This document shows, in pieces, positions 9,786 through 22,393 of a DNA stretch of 64,000 nt (positions are counted from its first letter, which is position 1; each line of letters begins with the position of its first letter). The position numbers and the translations under genes are program-made. Location: NCBI GenBank assembly GCA_963921425.1, contig OY992837.1, positions 16,527,896-16,591,895 on the forward strand, written 5' to 3'. The DNA comes from Dryas octopetala (Eukaryota > Streptophyta > Magnoliopsida > Rosales > Rosaceae). Below the pieces are notes generated by a model. The model saw only the letters and a program-made list of their open reading frames with translations, had not been told where the DNA came from and did not search any database.

Positions 9786-12690
9786 TGTAGCAACCCGGAT
9801 TTTTCAATCCTATCTTGTGTTCATACGTGTTTTTCAAAAAAACTTTGTATTTAGAAGCTTAGGGCCTGTTTGGTATTCTATTCAAAAACTTTTTTTTTTT
9901 TCAAAGACAAAAAAACATGTTTGGTAAACCATTTTCAAAACCAATTTTTAAAAAAAATTCAAAAACAAGCCTCTTTTTAAAAACGATAAAACATCTTTTT
10001 TTTTTTTTAACACTTCCTTCTTCCTTAGTTGCTATTATTTTAAAAATTTAAAACTTGGTTTAAAATTTCATACCAAACAAGTTTTCAAATTCTAAAAATT
10101 TATTTTAAAAACTCCCATTAAAAAAAATCTTAATTTTTGAAAAAAAATATATTTGAGTAGGAAACCAAACGGGCCCTTAAGGTTTCTTTAAAGGAAAATG
10201 AGTTTTCTTTGTCTTTTGCATAACTAACTTGTACCATTAGTAATTTAGAGTTAATCTCTAGTACCCTTGTAACAAATTTGGTGATTATCAAGTTGGAATT
10301 AATTTTTAAGTATTAAATTCATAGGAGTTGAATTTTTCTTAATTTTTCTGGGAGACAAATTATTGTTTAGAAGCTATAGAAAATTAGTACTCATTAATAC
10401 GACTCCGTAGGATTTTTTGGACAATTAATTGGAGCCCCGAACTATTTTTGGTGAATTTTTGAAGTTTAGAGAAATTAGAAAATAAAAAAAAATAAAAAGA
10501 ATTCAAAAAGGAAGCTGACTGGAACTGACAGTGCACACGTGGCGCGTTGTCATTGGTCGTGCGTGTTGACGCAACACCACAAAGGCATTGACCTAGTAAG
10601 CTCACGAAGAGCTACGTAGGATGCGCCGCATCCAATCCTCTCTGGTGTTTGAATTGTAAGCGTTGAAGCTCATTAAAGCAAACCAATATGGGCCGTTGAT
10701 CTCGTGTGAGATTGGTCACAGCTGAGTCGGGTCACACTGACCCCCGTGTTTTCAAAACGTGTCGTCCCCACCCGTTTTGTCTCTACAAACAAATAATCCA
10801 CCGACCCAACTCGTGTTTTCTCCTTTGTTTGTGCAATTTTAGCGCATTTTGTCTCACATTGAAAACTTATAACTTCTTTTAATTAACCTTCTAGTGCCTA
10901 TAAATAGAGACTCTTGTCCCTCATTTTCACTTGCACCACTAAGTGAAGTTAGAGTTACTTACTGCTTGGTTTCCTTGAGAGTCTCTCTAAGAAAAGAAAT
11001 ACCAAAAGGGAAGAAAATTTTCATAGTTTAAAAGTTTTGATGAGCAAGCTCTAGGAGGAGGAGTCCAAAGGAGTAGAACCTAATTAAGGAGGTCTACAAA
11101 CGGGTAACTGTTTTATCTTTCTTATTTATTTTTAGGCTTTAGTTTTAGGTTTGCATGCTTAGAATTTATTAGAATTTATTAATTAATTAAGCATGCCTAG
11201 CTTTATTTTGGAGAATTAATTGCTTATTTAAAGGTTATTAGCATGCTAGGATTAGCAAGTTTCTATTATAGAGATTAAGTTGGATTAATCTAAATTATTT
11301 TGTGAAATTGCTTTGAGTTAAAGCAATTAGTAAAGTGGTTTGACTTTAAGATAAAACTTGAAAGTTATAAATCCTTAAGTAACTTCTAAAGAGTAGAGTT
11401 TAGTCCACCTAGAACTAGTGACTAGTGACGTGTGACTAAAGGAAAAGTCATACCGTCTTCCCTTATTGTTAGTTGTCTCCTTAACCTAGAATTTGTTTCT
11501 TTTTGTCGAAATTGTCTCTTATTGGATTACTCAGTTACCCAATTGCCGAGTTGTTAAGAGTTTAAGGTTGTCATTGTGATCAGTTGCCGAGGAGTTGCCA
11601 AGATAAGACCGTACGCGAACGTGGAAGGTTGTGGAAGAGAATACTTGAAGAGTATTAGATTCTAAGTAGGGGGATTTATCCTACATTCCTGACTATGGAC
11701 TTTGTGTGTGTATGTATAGTTTTTAAATTGTTATAATATGATATTTCTATGATTATTATGATTGGTTTGAGAGTAAAGATAATATAACTTGTGACTTTGG
11801 GTTCAAGTCTCTAAACCTTTTAGAAGAAATGATTATTAAAGTTATGAAAGGTCTAGCCAAGGCATTTACGGTGCGACGTATGCCTGTGTGAAGCAGATGC
11901 TCATAACTGATCAGGTGGTAGGTGGTACGATTACTCAATTGCGAGTTCTTATCTCTGTTTACCGTGACATTCTCTCTATGGTAGTTGTTTCGTTGATTAC
12001 GACTGACCGTAGTTGTACCTACTATGTATAGATCATTTGAGTTATTGTTATTTATGAGTTTTTATGCATGTTTACCATATATTGATTCAGTTGAGGTGTT
12101 CAAACTATTTTGTGAAAATGTTTTAATATTTTGAAAAACCATCTTTTACCGATAAAGGTTTTAATGTTTTGGATCCCCTCAGGGGAAGCAATGATCGTAT
12201 GTGATTTCACCCCCTACTTTCTTATTTTGTGTTCTTTTCTCTTGCATATACATATTTGCCTCTTGGAGATGATCTTTATTGAGGGGTAAACAGCTTTGGA
12301 ATATCTTGTCTGGTGTCCTAAGGTTTCATTACTCATGTCTTTTGTCTTACAGCTGTTTCTGTCTTCCATTGACTTTCCGAATATCATTCTCGTTTGGGAT
12401 GAGTTTGAACAATATCTTATTTATGTTAATAGTTTGTAAACTTATTTTGGGTTTTACTATACTTTGGTAATTCCCTTTCTGGGATGTTAGTTTAACTATT
12501 TCACCCTAGCAGGTTGGTTAATTTTTATTTACATATTTATTTTGATCTTATTATTTTCTTAAAAGATTTTGTTGTATAATGAGTACTTTGATCCAAACTG
12601 ATTCATTTAAATATAAGAGGTTTAACCCGCCTTGAGTTTCTTCGGGGATTAATGTTAAATTCTGCATGTTGGTGTTAATTTTGGACAAAC
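9786..12690 (+). mobile_element. Long LTR (probable solo LTR), Ty3-gypsy type
   Basis: It starts TGTAGCAACCCGGATTTTTC, like the reverse complement of the solo LTR at 48461-51047 (TGTGAGACCCGGAAATTTTC). A TATA box (cctataaatagag, about 10897) sits where an LTR promoter should be. The block 'aagcaatgatcgtatgtgat' near 12187 matches the same LTR family. A Tourist MITE is inserted at 9862-10176. The 3' end is not sharply visible and no primer-binding site or coding domain follows, so a solo LTR is the likeliest reading. Confidence 0.55.
9862..10176. mobile_element. Tourist-like MITE, 315 bp
   Basis: Ends GGGCCTGTTTGG and CCAAACGGGCCC are inverted repeats, flanked on both sides by TTA (9859-9861 and 10177-10179). 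This is the PIF/Harbinger 3-bp target duplication. It lies inside the long LTR starting at 9786 and is therefore younger than it. It has no coding capacity. Confidence 0.8.
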
Positions 12691-12699
12691 CCCAAAATT

Positions 12700-13948
12700 C
12701 TGGAGTTAAAGCTTAACATAAAGTTGATAAACCAGATGTCGAGCGCTCGAAAAACGAGAAAAATGTACTAGGTCATCATGTAAGTTTAGGTAGCAATGTA
12801 GTGATGTACCAATATCATGTCCAAATTTAGTTATATCTTGTACCAAATCTATGACCTAGCACGTTTTCATCAATCAAGAGCAAACTTGTCTTTTATGTCA
12901 TATTCTCCATATTCATTATATATCTATGTTATATATATGTTAGTATGCATAAAAGAGGTCCAAAGTGTTTATGTTAAGAGAATAACATCCTAAAGAAGTT
13001 AGGACTAAGAGACATATATATATATATAACCCTAAAATATTCCTGGTCGTAGGATTAATATTTGGGCATTATCAACTCTAGACTAGCATGATCTATCTCT
13101 GCTTAAGATTCTATGATAATCTGTCTTAAATTATATTCTATGATAATCGGTCTTAAATTATTTATGTAAAGACATGAAGAGAAGATCGTGAGTGCCATCT
13201 TATGGTTTAATGGACATGTCCACAATATGAAAACCTAGAGTGAAGTATTACCTTCCCGTTATGTGAAGACCTTGAAAAATGCTTTTTTGAGTCTTTTATA
13301 TATCTAATTGAACAAGATGTGTATTAACATGATTTTGCACTTTTTGACTTGTGACTAGGTGTAAAATGAGTCATGAACCAAGTGTGTAAACTTGAAGTTG
13401 TTAATGTAAATATATGCAGCCTATATTTATGCAATGATGTGTGTATATGCTTTTCAACTATTATATATGAATTATTAGTGTTTGAAATTTTTATTACAAA
13501 AATAATAATTTTCTTTGATTCCTAAGGTAATAAAAGCATATGTTTGATTTTTTTTTTTTCTCTCTCTTCTTGGACTAGCAATCCAGTGGGGTTAAATAGA
13601 CAAAACTTTGGGTGATTATTTTCAGTATTTGGAAGAGGAAAGACTAAAGACATAAGGGTGGTCCAAAATTCATGTCTATACCCAAAGATAGGGAAAAATT
13701 TTATATATAAGGAATTGTTTTTCCAAAATTAAAACCTGGCCTAGACTATCTTTTGTGCCCAAACAACTAATTAATCTTTTTTAAAACCCTTTGAGTATAT
13801 TTATTTCCCAAAAATTACCAAACTTAGGGGGGGGGGGGAGAGGAGGGAAGTAAATCAAAACACTTTGACTTACCAAGATGTCAATTGGAGAAAATAGGGA
13901 AAAATGGAGGTTTGTTACCCGCTCGACACTTGGACTCATATTCCTGGG
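12700..13948. other. AT-rich intergenic DNA, nothing recognised
   Basis: No open frame, repeat end or RNA gene could be identified. A poly-G run lies near 13828-13838 and T-rich runs occur around 13550. Confidence 0.4.
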
Positions 13949-15127
13949 TAGGGCTGAGAATCGGTCGAGTCGGGCCTATATCGGCCAAACAACTGACTCA
14001 CTCGACCAACCAACTTTGGCTATTTTCTGAAACCAACATCTGACCAAACTATAGTGGGTCGGTTCATGGTTGAGGTCGGGTCGGTTGGATGATTGACTCA
14101 ACTGAATTTTTTTTTCCCACATTCCTGCAAAGTTTCTTTATCAATATGCATAATTCCAATAAAAAATTGCAATCATTCAAGTTCAAGGCTACCATAAGCC
14201 CATAATATACATAATATGCATAAAAACAAATGAAAAATATGCAAACATTCAAGCATTCACCAAAATGTTTGAAAGCAATACTCAACAGTCAACGCAAATA
14301 TTTGAAAGCAATAGCATTCACCAAAATAAAATTGTAAACCTGCAAGCATTCACCAAATAGCTACTACAACTCCAACATTTGAAAGCAATACTCAACAGTC
14401 AACACAAATATTAAATTACAAACACATGTCTGCTGCCTGCTAGGCTAGCAAAAAATTACACAAAAAACTAATAAAGGTTAGGCCGTTTCCTGCTGCCCAA
14501 GCATTCACCTACCTACTGCCCGCTTAGGCTAGCAATAAATTACACAAGAAAGGAAAGAAAAGGTTGGGATGCTGCCTGCTGCCCAAGCATTCACCTGCAT
14601 GCTGCCTAAGCATTCACCTGGTTGATGCACATTCGAGCCTAGCTACTTAACAAATGCATCAATTTCTATTTTGCTAGTCTTGTACTGCTTGTAATTGGAA
14701 GGAAAGGTTGGGTTGCATATTAGGTGGTGGTGAAAGCTTGGATTGAAGATTAGGTAGCTTCATCACTTGATCCACTTGTAGTTGGTGCCGATGGAGGATT
14801 TCCTTGAACATTTTGGCATACTAGCACCTTTGCTAAAAAATTACTAAATCAATGTCAGCACTCATGATAAAAATTGCCGACACAAGAGTGCATTTATAAT
14901 ACCAACACAACACTTCATTGAAACCAGCACACAATTTACACATCCTAATAGGCAATACACAAGTTTTCATTGAAACCAGCACTCAATTTACACATCCTAA
15001 TAGGCTAATCACTGCATAAACCATAAAAAATCAGCAAGACCACCATAAAAAATCATCAAGACCACCATAAAAAATTAGCAAACCAATAAGGCAGAAACCA
15101 GAAAAGTCCAGTAAAGTTAGTGAACAC
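13949..15127 (-). mobile_element. hAT element 3' end and untranslated region
   Basis: The sequence tagggctgagaatcggtcga at 13949 looks like an Ac/hAT terminus with subterminal copies of 'gtcgggtcggt' (about 14060-14090). It lies on the 3' side of the minus-strand hAT transposase remnant. The stretch between holds repeated 'gcattcacc' and 'tgctgcc' words. The opposite terminus was not found. Confidence 0.5.
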
Positions 15128-16155
15128 TCAAACTGAAAAATGCAGTAAGGGATTACTAATTTCAACTTCCTCTAAGGTTGAATAAAGCTCAAATTCATCT
15201 TCAGTTGGCTCTTTGTAATAACTAAACTCATCTGCCTTAAGTCAATTGTTTGTGCATATCAATGCCTTCACCATCTTAGGAGTCAAAGAACTCCTAAAAG
15301 GATCCGCAACCCTTGACCCCGAGCTAAATGCACATTCAGAAGCCACACTAAAAACCGACATTGCAAAGATGTCCTTGGAAATCTTAGTCAAGATTGAAAA
15401 TATAGCCTACTTCGCTTTCCAATAAGGCAAAAGCTTTAACTTGTTCTTCTTCACCTCTAAGTGAGGTTCAAGCAAGTACCTATCAACCTCATCAGTTAAG
15501 GCAACCACTTGGTTTTCCCTTAAAGATTAATGATATCTAATATCATCCTCATCATCCTCTCCATCATCATTACTACCCTCCTCATCCGAGTTACCATCAT
15601 CATCATTGGATTGATTTCTTCTAGGCATCATCTCTCTATACTCTTTAAACAAATCAATGAGCATTTGTTTTACCTCCCATTGTAGCCTTTGCACCATCTC
15701 TTTATCCATCCTTATGTCACTAAGGTGGAAACCCACATAAGGCAACTTGTACCCTGGATCAAGAACAACCGCAAGATAAATAAGCAGTTTACATTCTCCC
15801 ATTTCCCCTAATATTTATCAAGTTTTTTCTTCATACTTGTTACCACCTTATGTAATGTTTCAAAACTTGGATAATTCATCTCATTTTTCATCAACACTTG
15901 GATATCCAACAATTGCTTGAATACAAAGTGGGCGGTGGGTGTTTTCGAAGCACTTAGTTTGAGGGTGGATTCATAAAACACTTCAAATATGAGACAAACT
16001 CCTTGGCATTCTCCCAATCCAATGTATCCGGGCACCTAGTGTTGTCATGCTCTTTGAAGTAGTCTTGGAATCTCTAGTCCATAAGGCCTAACCTATCAAA
16101 CACCCTAGAAAGCTTCAAAGCTTGTTCCAATATAAGATAGGTGGGGTTCCACCTA
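15128..16155 (-). pseudogene. hAT-family transposase (RICESLEEPER-like) C-terminal half, broken
   Basis: Minus-strand reading gives hAT transposase signatures in order. First comes a stretch with WNPTYLILEQALKL (near 16130), then ASKTPTAHFVFKQLLDI, then AVVLDPGYKLPYV. After a long acidic run the dimerisation motif appears (KDIFAMSVFSVASECAFSSG, about 15310-15370). Several in-frame stops and at least one break interrupt it. Domesticated or active relatives are about 650-700 residues; only about the last half is present. The reading stops exactly at the CACTA terminus at 16156, implying disruption by that element. It is non-functional. Confidence 0.75.
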
Positions 16156-17737
16156 CACTACAAGAAAATATGGAATAGGCAACAAAACAATAGGCAAGGA
16201 ATTAAAATTCGTTGCCTATTCCGGGAATAGGCAAGGAATAGTTGCACATAGGCAACGAATCTGAAATTGGTATTGAAAAACTCATTAGCAATGAATCCTT
16301 TGGAATAGGCAACACTTATTTCGTTGCCAAATAGAGTAATTGGCAAGGAAAGTACCAACTCGTAGCCTATTTTTACGCGGGTTGAAGCGCCAACCATTGC
16401 AACCATGATTTCCTTGCCTACTATTTTTTCATTCGTTGCCCATTATTGTTATAGGTAAGGAAAAAAGAATTTGTTGCCTATTTACAAGAAAACTTGGAAT
16501 GGCAACGGAACAACAGGCAACAACAGAAAAGTCCTTGCCAATTCTCCGAATAGGCAAGGAATGGTTGGTCATGGGCAACGATTGAACATTAGATATTGAA
16601 CAATACATAGGCAACAATTTTAGCATAATAGGCAACGTATCGTTCGTTACCCATTAATGATATCAGCAAGGAAAAAACAGAATTTGTTGCCGATTTACAA
16701 GAATATAGGCTAAGAAAAAAGAATTTGTATTTCTATGTAGAAGCTCACATCTCGATCGTGTTTCCAACGATCTAAACCGTTCATTTTTTAGTTCATCACT
16801 CAAAGATCATCCCTATAAAAAATAGGCCCAATCAGAGATGTAGAAGTTAGGTAATAGTGGTCGAACTTATGAACGATCGTGATTTTTCTAATGTAATCGA
16901 ATGGGTAGATGAATTCTGATTTGATTGATTTTTTGCAAAATTTATCTTTGAATATAAACGTAGAAAATGAACGGCTCCGATTGTTGAAATCACGTTGTGG
17001 TCTTCACAATTATTGAAACAATAAGGTTTCAATGAAAAAGTTAAATAGCATAATACTCTTCAAGTGTATGTATATGTAGAAACTCACATCTCGATCGTGT
17101 TTCCAATGATCCGAACCGTTGATTTTTTAGTTTCTCACTCAAAGATCATCCCTTAAAAAAATTGGCCCAATCGAAGATGTAGAAGTTAGATAACGGTGGT
17201 CAAACTTCTGAACGATCTTGGTTTTTCTCATGATAATCGATCAAGAAGATGAATTTCGATTTTACTGATTTTTTACGAGATTCATCTTTGAGTGTAAATG
17301 TAGAAAATGAAAGGCTCTGATCGTTGAAATCATGTTGTGGTCTTCACAATTATTAAAACGATAAGGTTTCAACGAAAAAGTTAATAGCATAATAATCTTC
17401 AAGTGTATTTATATATAGAAGCTCATATCTTGAACGTGTTTCCAATGATCCAAACCATTCATATTTCAGTCCCTCACTCAAAGATCATACCTGTAAAAAA
17501 TCGACCTAATCGAAGATGTAGAAGTTAGGTAACGGTGGTCGAACTTATGAACGATCATGGTTTTTCTAATGATAATCGAATGGGTAGGTGAATTCCGATT
17601 GAGCCGATTTTTTGCAGGGATGATCTTTGAGTATGAACATAGAAAATGAATGGCTCTGATCGTTGAAATTAGGTAACGGTGATCAAGAAAGTTGACATAA
17701 TAAACTTAGAGTTTGGTAATCCATCGTTTTCCTAGTG
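16156..17737. mobile_element. Non-autonomous CACTA (En/Spm) element
   Basis: It begins CACTACAAGAAAATATGG, the classic plant CACTA terminus. About 500 bp of subterminal repeats follow, built on 'ataggcaacgaa' and 'ataggcaagga' in both orientations, then three ~340-bp tandem units. A candidate right terminus, reverse complement CACTAGGAAAACGATGG, ends at 17737. The 3-bp flanks (cta on the left, caa on the right) do not match, so the right boundary is tentative. No transposase is present. Confidence 0.6.
16730..17690. repeat. Three tandem ~340-bp units inside the CACTA element
   Basis: Units start near 16732, 17072 and 17412 with 'tagaa(g/a)ctca(c/t)atct'. Each contains 'ccgttcattttttag' and 'ctcaaagatcat' on one side and 'gattttttgcaggga' and 'gaaaatgaacggctc' on the other, so every unit is also internally near-palindromic. 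Confidence 0.75.
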
Positions 17738-18785
17738 CAATGGCATTATTCCGACAACTCAAGTTTTTCTAGAGTTTGGTAATTTAGAGTTCAAGCATGA
17801 TGAATGTTCTAGAATTTCTCAAAGATCAAAAGTTCTAAGATTGCGATAAGTGTCACAATCATAAAGAATCATTTTCCATGGGGAGCAAGGTCTACACCAC
17901 TATATAAGAAGGGGTCATTCTAAAATTAACGAGTCTAGAACTCTAGAGTTCTAGACCACTATATAAGAAAAGGTATTTTCCATTGTGCCTATTTTTCCAA
18001 TTCCAACAATAAATTTAGAGTAACTTATCATTTCCAATCTCCACAAAAGTGGTGGAATTAGTGGGGATAAGTTTCCCATTAAGGCTACTCCATCTAGCTA
18101 CTTTCTCTTTTCTTCCTTTCAAGTTAAAAGAAATCCCCAATCTTCTTCCTTTAATATACATTAATCTAGTCATTTATCTCATCCAATCTTAGGCATCAAA
18201 CTAGGCTTCAAAGATCATATTACTTTATAAATGATCAAATTAATGATTTTAAGAGACCAAAGGGATTCGTGATTTTTGTAAATAGTGTACATGAGGTTTT
18301 TCCATGATTTCAAAAATGAAACCAACACTTTTGATGTTATTTGACGTACAATAATTTCTATATGTCTATTACGGATCTGCACCCCCTGAGATCTATAAAC
18401 CTTTTGGATCTTATTAACAAACTCTATATATAGAAGAGTTATTTATCAGAACAATACTCTTATCGATCTCTTAACAACAAGTAGATCTACACCAGGGAAA
18501 TTGGTAATGTGTCAGGAGAAATTGGTACAATAAGGTGTGGATACACTTCTTGATAATGGAAAAAAAAAAAAGTAAAATAAATTTTCTTTTTGTTATTCTC
18601 CCAATTCCAATAAAATGCAACTAGGTCTAGTTATACTATGAAAAACAAAAAACAATTGTAGGTTTATTTTTTTGTTTTGAACAAATAATATTTCTTTTTT
18701 TCTCGAGTTTAAGACCCCACCAAACCATATTACTAATAAACTTGGATGACTTATTTCCATTTAGAAGATCGTATTACTTAGTTGG
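17738..18785. other. Intergenic DNA, short repeats only
   Basis: Contains duplicated phrases 'agagtttggtaat' and 'ccactatataagaa' (about 17890-17970). No gene or complete element was recognised. Confidence 0.4.
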
Positions 18786-19301
18786 CTTTTTATCAAAAAT
18801 GGTTTAAAGTTCATTTTCACTTAATGTGGCTCTATATTTACCACCACACATCATTATTGCCCGGCCTTCCGTTCAATTCCATTTGAATTAATTGCCGTAA
18901 AAATGGTCATGTGTGATGCACGAAACCTTTTTTCAGGGGTTAAAATGTCTTCACACACCCAGAGAGTGGGTGTTTTAAGACTCTGGTTAGGGATGATATT
19001 TTTTTCTTTTCTCTTTTTTAATCTTTTTAGTATTTTTAGGGTAAACTTGGAATTAAAGAATTATAAAAATTTGTAGGGTCTTTTTGAGTGGTTATGGGAC
19101 ATGTGAAGACCATTTTGCCCCTAAAAAATTGTCATATGCATTGCACATGACAATTTTTGACAGAAATTCTAACAGAATACAACGGAAAGACAACATTGAT
19201 GTGTGGTAAGAAAAGATGGAGGACCACATTGAGTGAAAATGCACTTTAAGGACCAAATTGATATTTTGATGAAACTTAAGGGATCATTTGTGATAAAAAA
19301 A
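18786..19301. mobile_element. Foldback MITE, ~515 bp, degenerate
   Basis: Left-arm words ttttcacttaatgtggc, accaccacacatcat and aatggtcatgtgtgatgca recur in order in the reverse complement of the right arm, with the outer word tttttatca at both ends. The arms are about 150-200 bp and have diverged. No transposase or clear target duplication was seen. Confidence 0.55.
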
Positions 19302-20690
19302 AAATAAAAAAAATAAAAAAAAAATAAAAAACCTACTTAATTTTAGAGCCACCATTGAATGAAGTTAGAAGAGTTAAGAAACTTGGAGTGAAAGGGCTTA
19401 GATAGGAAGAATACAAATGAATCGGGCATATTGTCAGGTAAAACGAGATCAAAAAGTTCCTTGAGAACTGTTTGTGCCTTTGTAATAAAGAATCCTAGGG
19501 ATTGGCGTTGCAGTGGGTTTTGAAGGAAGAGGAAGGGTAGGTTTTGATCAATTGGTGGCACCACCAGTGTCTTTTCTCTAGTGACGTTAACCGTTGTCAA
19601 ACTCTGGTGGCGTCATAGGTGACCGTTTGTTGACTACTGCACATCCAAACTCTATGATGCAGCGTAGGTGATGAATCAAAACGAACGCACACAAAATCCT
19701 AAACTTGTTGATCCTCTAGATTGAGAATATCAAGAATACTGGCTCTATAATCAAAATGACAAGTTGATACATGGGTATCTCAACTTGATACAAGGGTATC
19801 TCAAATTTTCATTCATCAACAAACTGCTAATACAATTTCAAAATATGGTTTACATACCAACCAAACCCTAAGGTACTAGAAAAGGTAAACACGTTATCCA
19901 AAGAAAATAAGGAAAGCAATGAACGACAATTACAAAATTGGCCAAAAATCTGAAAAACTTAAAACGTTGATTTGACCTAATAAACGACATTATTTTCCCA
20001 AAATCCGTCATATATCACCGCCCTTGGCCTTTTGAGGTGACTTAGATTTGTCTCGTTGTTCCTTTTCCTAAAAGGTATAGTGCGCAAACATCGACACCGG
20101 GAGCCTAATTTCCAGATTTGCGCCGATCAAGCTGAAATTAATAGGTAATTATACGCAATGCGGGTCGCATCACTCTCACAAGCCGTAAGGAAGAGAGAGA
20201 GAGAGGTCGATTGACTATGTGAGAAAAATGAAAGTGTGAATATTAGGTTTGCACCAAAACCACGTAGTTTCAATGTAGCATAAATAAAAAAAAGGGAGAC
20301 TCAAAGTACAATCCATTTTATGACATTTTCTTAGATTAAAATCGATAGTGATTCAGGGTTTTTAATTAAGTCCTTTTATTTTTCTTCTTTGATGGCTTTA
20401 TGTTAGGTTTTAACTCCAAACATGCAGCCTCTACAAAGCCCACTTTATACCCTAAGAGGGGAAATATTCTTCAAATAGGAGGAAATACCCTTCAAATTGG
20501 GGAAGGACTTTATTATAAATTAAAAAAATTTTATTATAAATTAAAAGAACTTTATTATGAATTAAAATGATTTTTTTATAAATTATTATAAATTATTATG
20601 TATTAAAATGATTTTTTTATAAATTTTAAAACACCTTCGGTCTCAATCTAAAAACTGTTTTTCTAAAAGACCTAAGCCTAAGGGTGCGTT
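19302..20690. other. Intergenic DNA, no gene recognised
   Basis: Includes A-rich runs (19296-19330) and repeated 'ttattataaatta' phrases near 20500-20600. No coding similarity was recognised. Confidence 0.4.
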
Positions 20691-21016
20691 TGGTAACGTT
20701 TTACAAAACGGTTTTTCATTTTACAAATTCAAAAAATGACAAAAATGTATTTGGTTGCCGTATTGAGAAAACAGTTTTTGAAAAACACAAAATAGAATTT
20801 ATAGTTTACAGTGTAAATTTAGAAAACAACTAAATGATGTTTCAGTGAATTTAGAAAACATAAAAAACACGGATACAAATAAAAAAAAATTTACAACTGA
20901 AAAAAAAAAAATGAAAAAATATGTGATCTACACCTCTTCCCCATGCATCTAGCCAGACCCACCTCCGGCAGCAACCCTACCCCCCGCCGCTGCCCACCTC
21001 ACCCATCTCTCTTCTA

Positions 21017-21059
<43 letters not shown>

Positions 21060-21560
21060 ATATATACTTTGTAATCCCTCTATAGTTTTTAATTCTCGCT
21101 TCAATAAATGGATCAAGACTCCCCGTAACATCCATGACAGGAAGCTCACGAGCCTTAACAACCCTTACATAGAGAAAATACATTCGTTCAACTAGATCAT
21201 AAGTACTTGCAGTCTTGTCTCCATTAATACTACGGTCACCAACAACTCTTCCACCTCCAAGATAGTCGCGCTGGCCGAGGTGGGTTGGGTTTTATGAAAC
21301 TTCTCTCTTTTTTAATTATATATTTTATGAAATTGGTTAATAATAATTTATAATTAATATCTTTTATAAATATAATAATTTGATTGTAATATTGGTTAAT
21401 ATCAAATGTGTTTTCATTATTTTTGTTTTGTATAATTGTTTTTCAATTACGCTACCAGACGCATTCTCATATTTTGAGAATGCAAAATTTAATTTGTCAT
21501 TTTTATTTTACAATACAGTTTTTAGAAAATTGTTCTGTAAAATGTTACCAATTATCTCGA
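20691..21560. mobile_element. MITE-like element carrying a host-gene fragment
   Basis: The left end reads gggtgcgtttggtaacgttt. Mirror copies occur in reverse complement near 21448-21466 (aatgcgtctggtagcg) and again near 21535-21552 (ttggtaacattttac). This suggests one element with a rearranged right end, or two overlapping ones. Between them lie a CT microsatellite (21018-21056) and a minus-strand fragment of an MCTP gene. Confidence 0.5.
21057..21282 (-). pseudogene. Captured fragment of an FTIP-type MCTP gene
   Basis: Read on the minus strand, this stretch encodes about 75 residues without a stop. They include YLGGGRVVGDRSINGDKTAS, TYDLVERMYFLYVRVVKARE and LPVMDVTGSLDPFIEARI, the linker and first strands of an internal C2 domain of FTIP/MCTP proteins. 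It ends abruptly in a CT repeat, and no other MCTP sequence flanks it. It differs from the MCTP gene at 28952-31930, so the donor is another paralogue. Location inside an element with inverted ends suggests capture by a DNA transposon. Confidence 0.75.
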
Positions 21561-22285
21561 AAAAAAAATATGAAACTTATTTCTTAGTCACAAGATAAAA
21601 ATAGATAATGATGAGTAAAAGATTTGGAGAAAATGCTTAGGATAAGTGCCGCTCCCATAATAAATAAGGCTTAGGATGAGTCCAATTATGAAGAAAAAAA
21701 CATTGCTCACTGCCACATGTTGATCCAAAATATTTCTCTGAATTTGAGAAACAAATTTAGAATCCTATCATTACTTTTATATTTTTATTCATCAGATTTA
21801 AGCTTAAGGAAACCTATTTTCACTGTATTTAAATTTTAAATTTATTGTTCATTTATGTTTTGAATTTTGCATTTATTGGCCGTTATTATTTCAAATTTTA
21901 CGTTTATTGTTCCTTATTATTTCAGATTTTAAGTTTATTGTTCTTTTAAATATAACAACATTTACAACTATTTTTAGGTTCAGGTTCACATTTTGGTCGT
22001 TGTAGGCGTGCTAGACCTAATTAATGTACATATATTTAATGTTGCATCAAACATTCAAACCTTAATTTGCAGATAATTACGCTGACGATAAAAAAATGAA
22101 ATACAGGGATGATATAATATGGAAGTGGAACAAACCCACACTTGACTTAAACAAATTGTTGTGGAAGTTGACTTTGAGTAGCAATACTTTTTATTAATTA
22201 CATCTTGCCCTTTGCATGTATATTCTTTTCTATATTTTTTTATTTTAGCTAGACGCCTTTAGATATTGAAATTGTCTTCTTATCT
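21561..22285. other. Upstream region of the plus-strand PSY-like gene
   Basis: AT-rich, with three related 'tttattgttc(c/a)tt' phrases near 21840-21960. No coding feature was seen. Confidence 0.4.
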
Positions 22286-22292
22286 ATCTATC

Positions 22293-22300
22293 TATATAAA
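22293..22300 (+). promoter_or_regulatory. TATA box of the plus-strand PSY-like gene
   Basis: TATATAAA lies 94 bp upstream of the start codon at 22394. An expected start site near 22325-22330 falls after the upstream ATG at 22314, so that ATG is probably not transcribed. Confidence 0.6.
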
Positions 22301-22393
22301 GCACCATCCCCACATGTTGCCTCTTGCCATCATCAACCAGCTCACCTCCCTTGCCTCCTATTTGGTTTTAGATCCATCGAGTGCTTGGTAAGC

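Noticed and set aside
9724..9927. 67-codon frame starting MDEEASAS
   Set aside because: It runs across the start of an LTR at 9786 and into a MITE, with no recognisable similarity.
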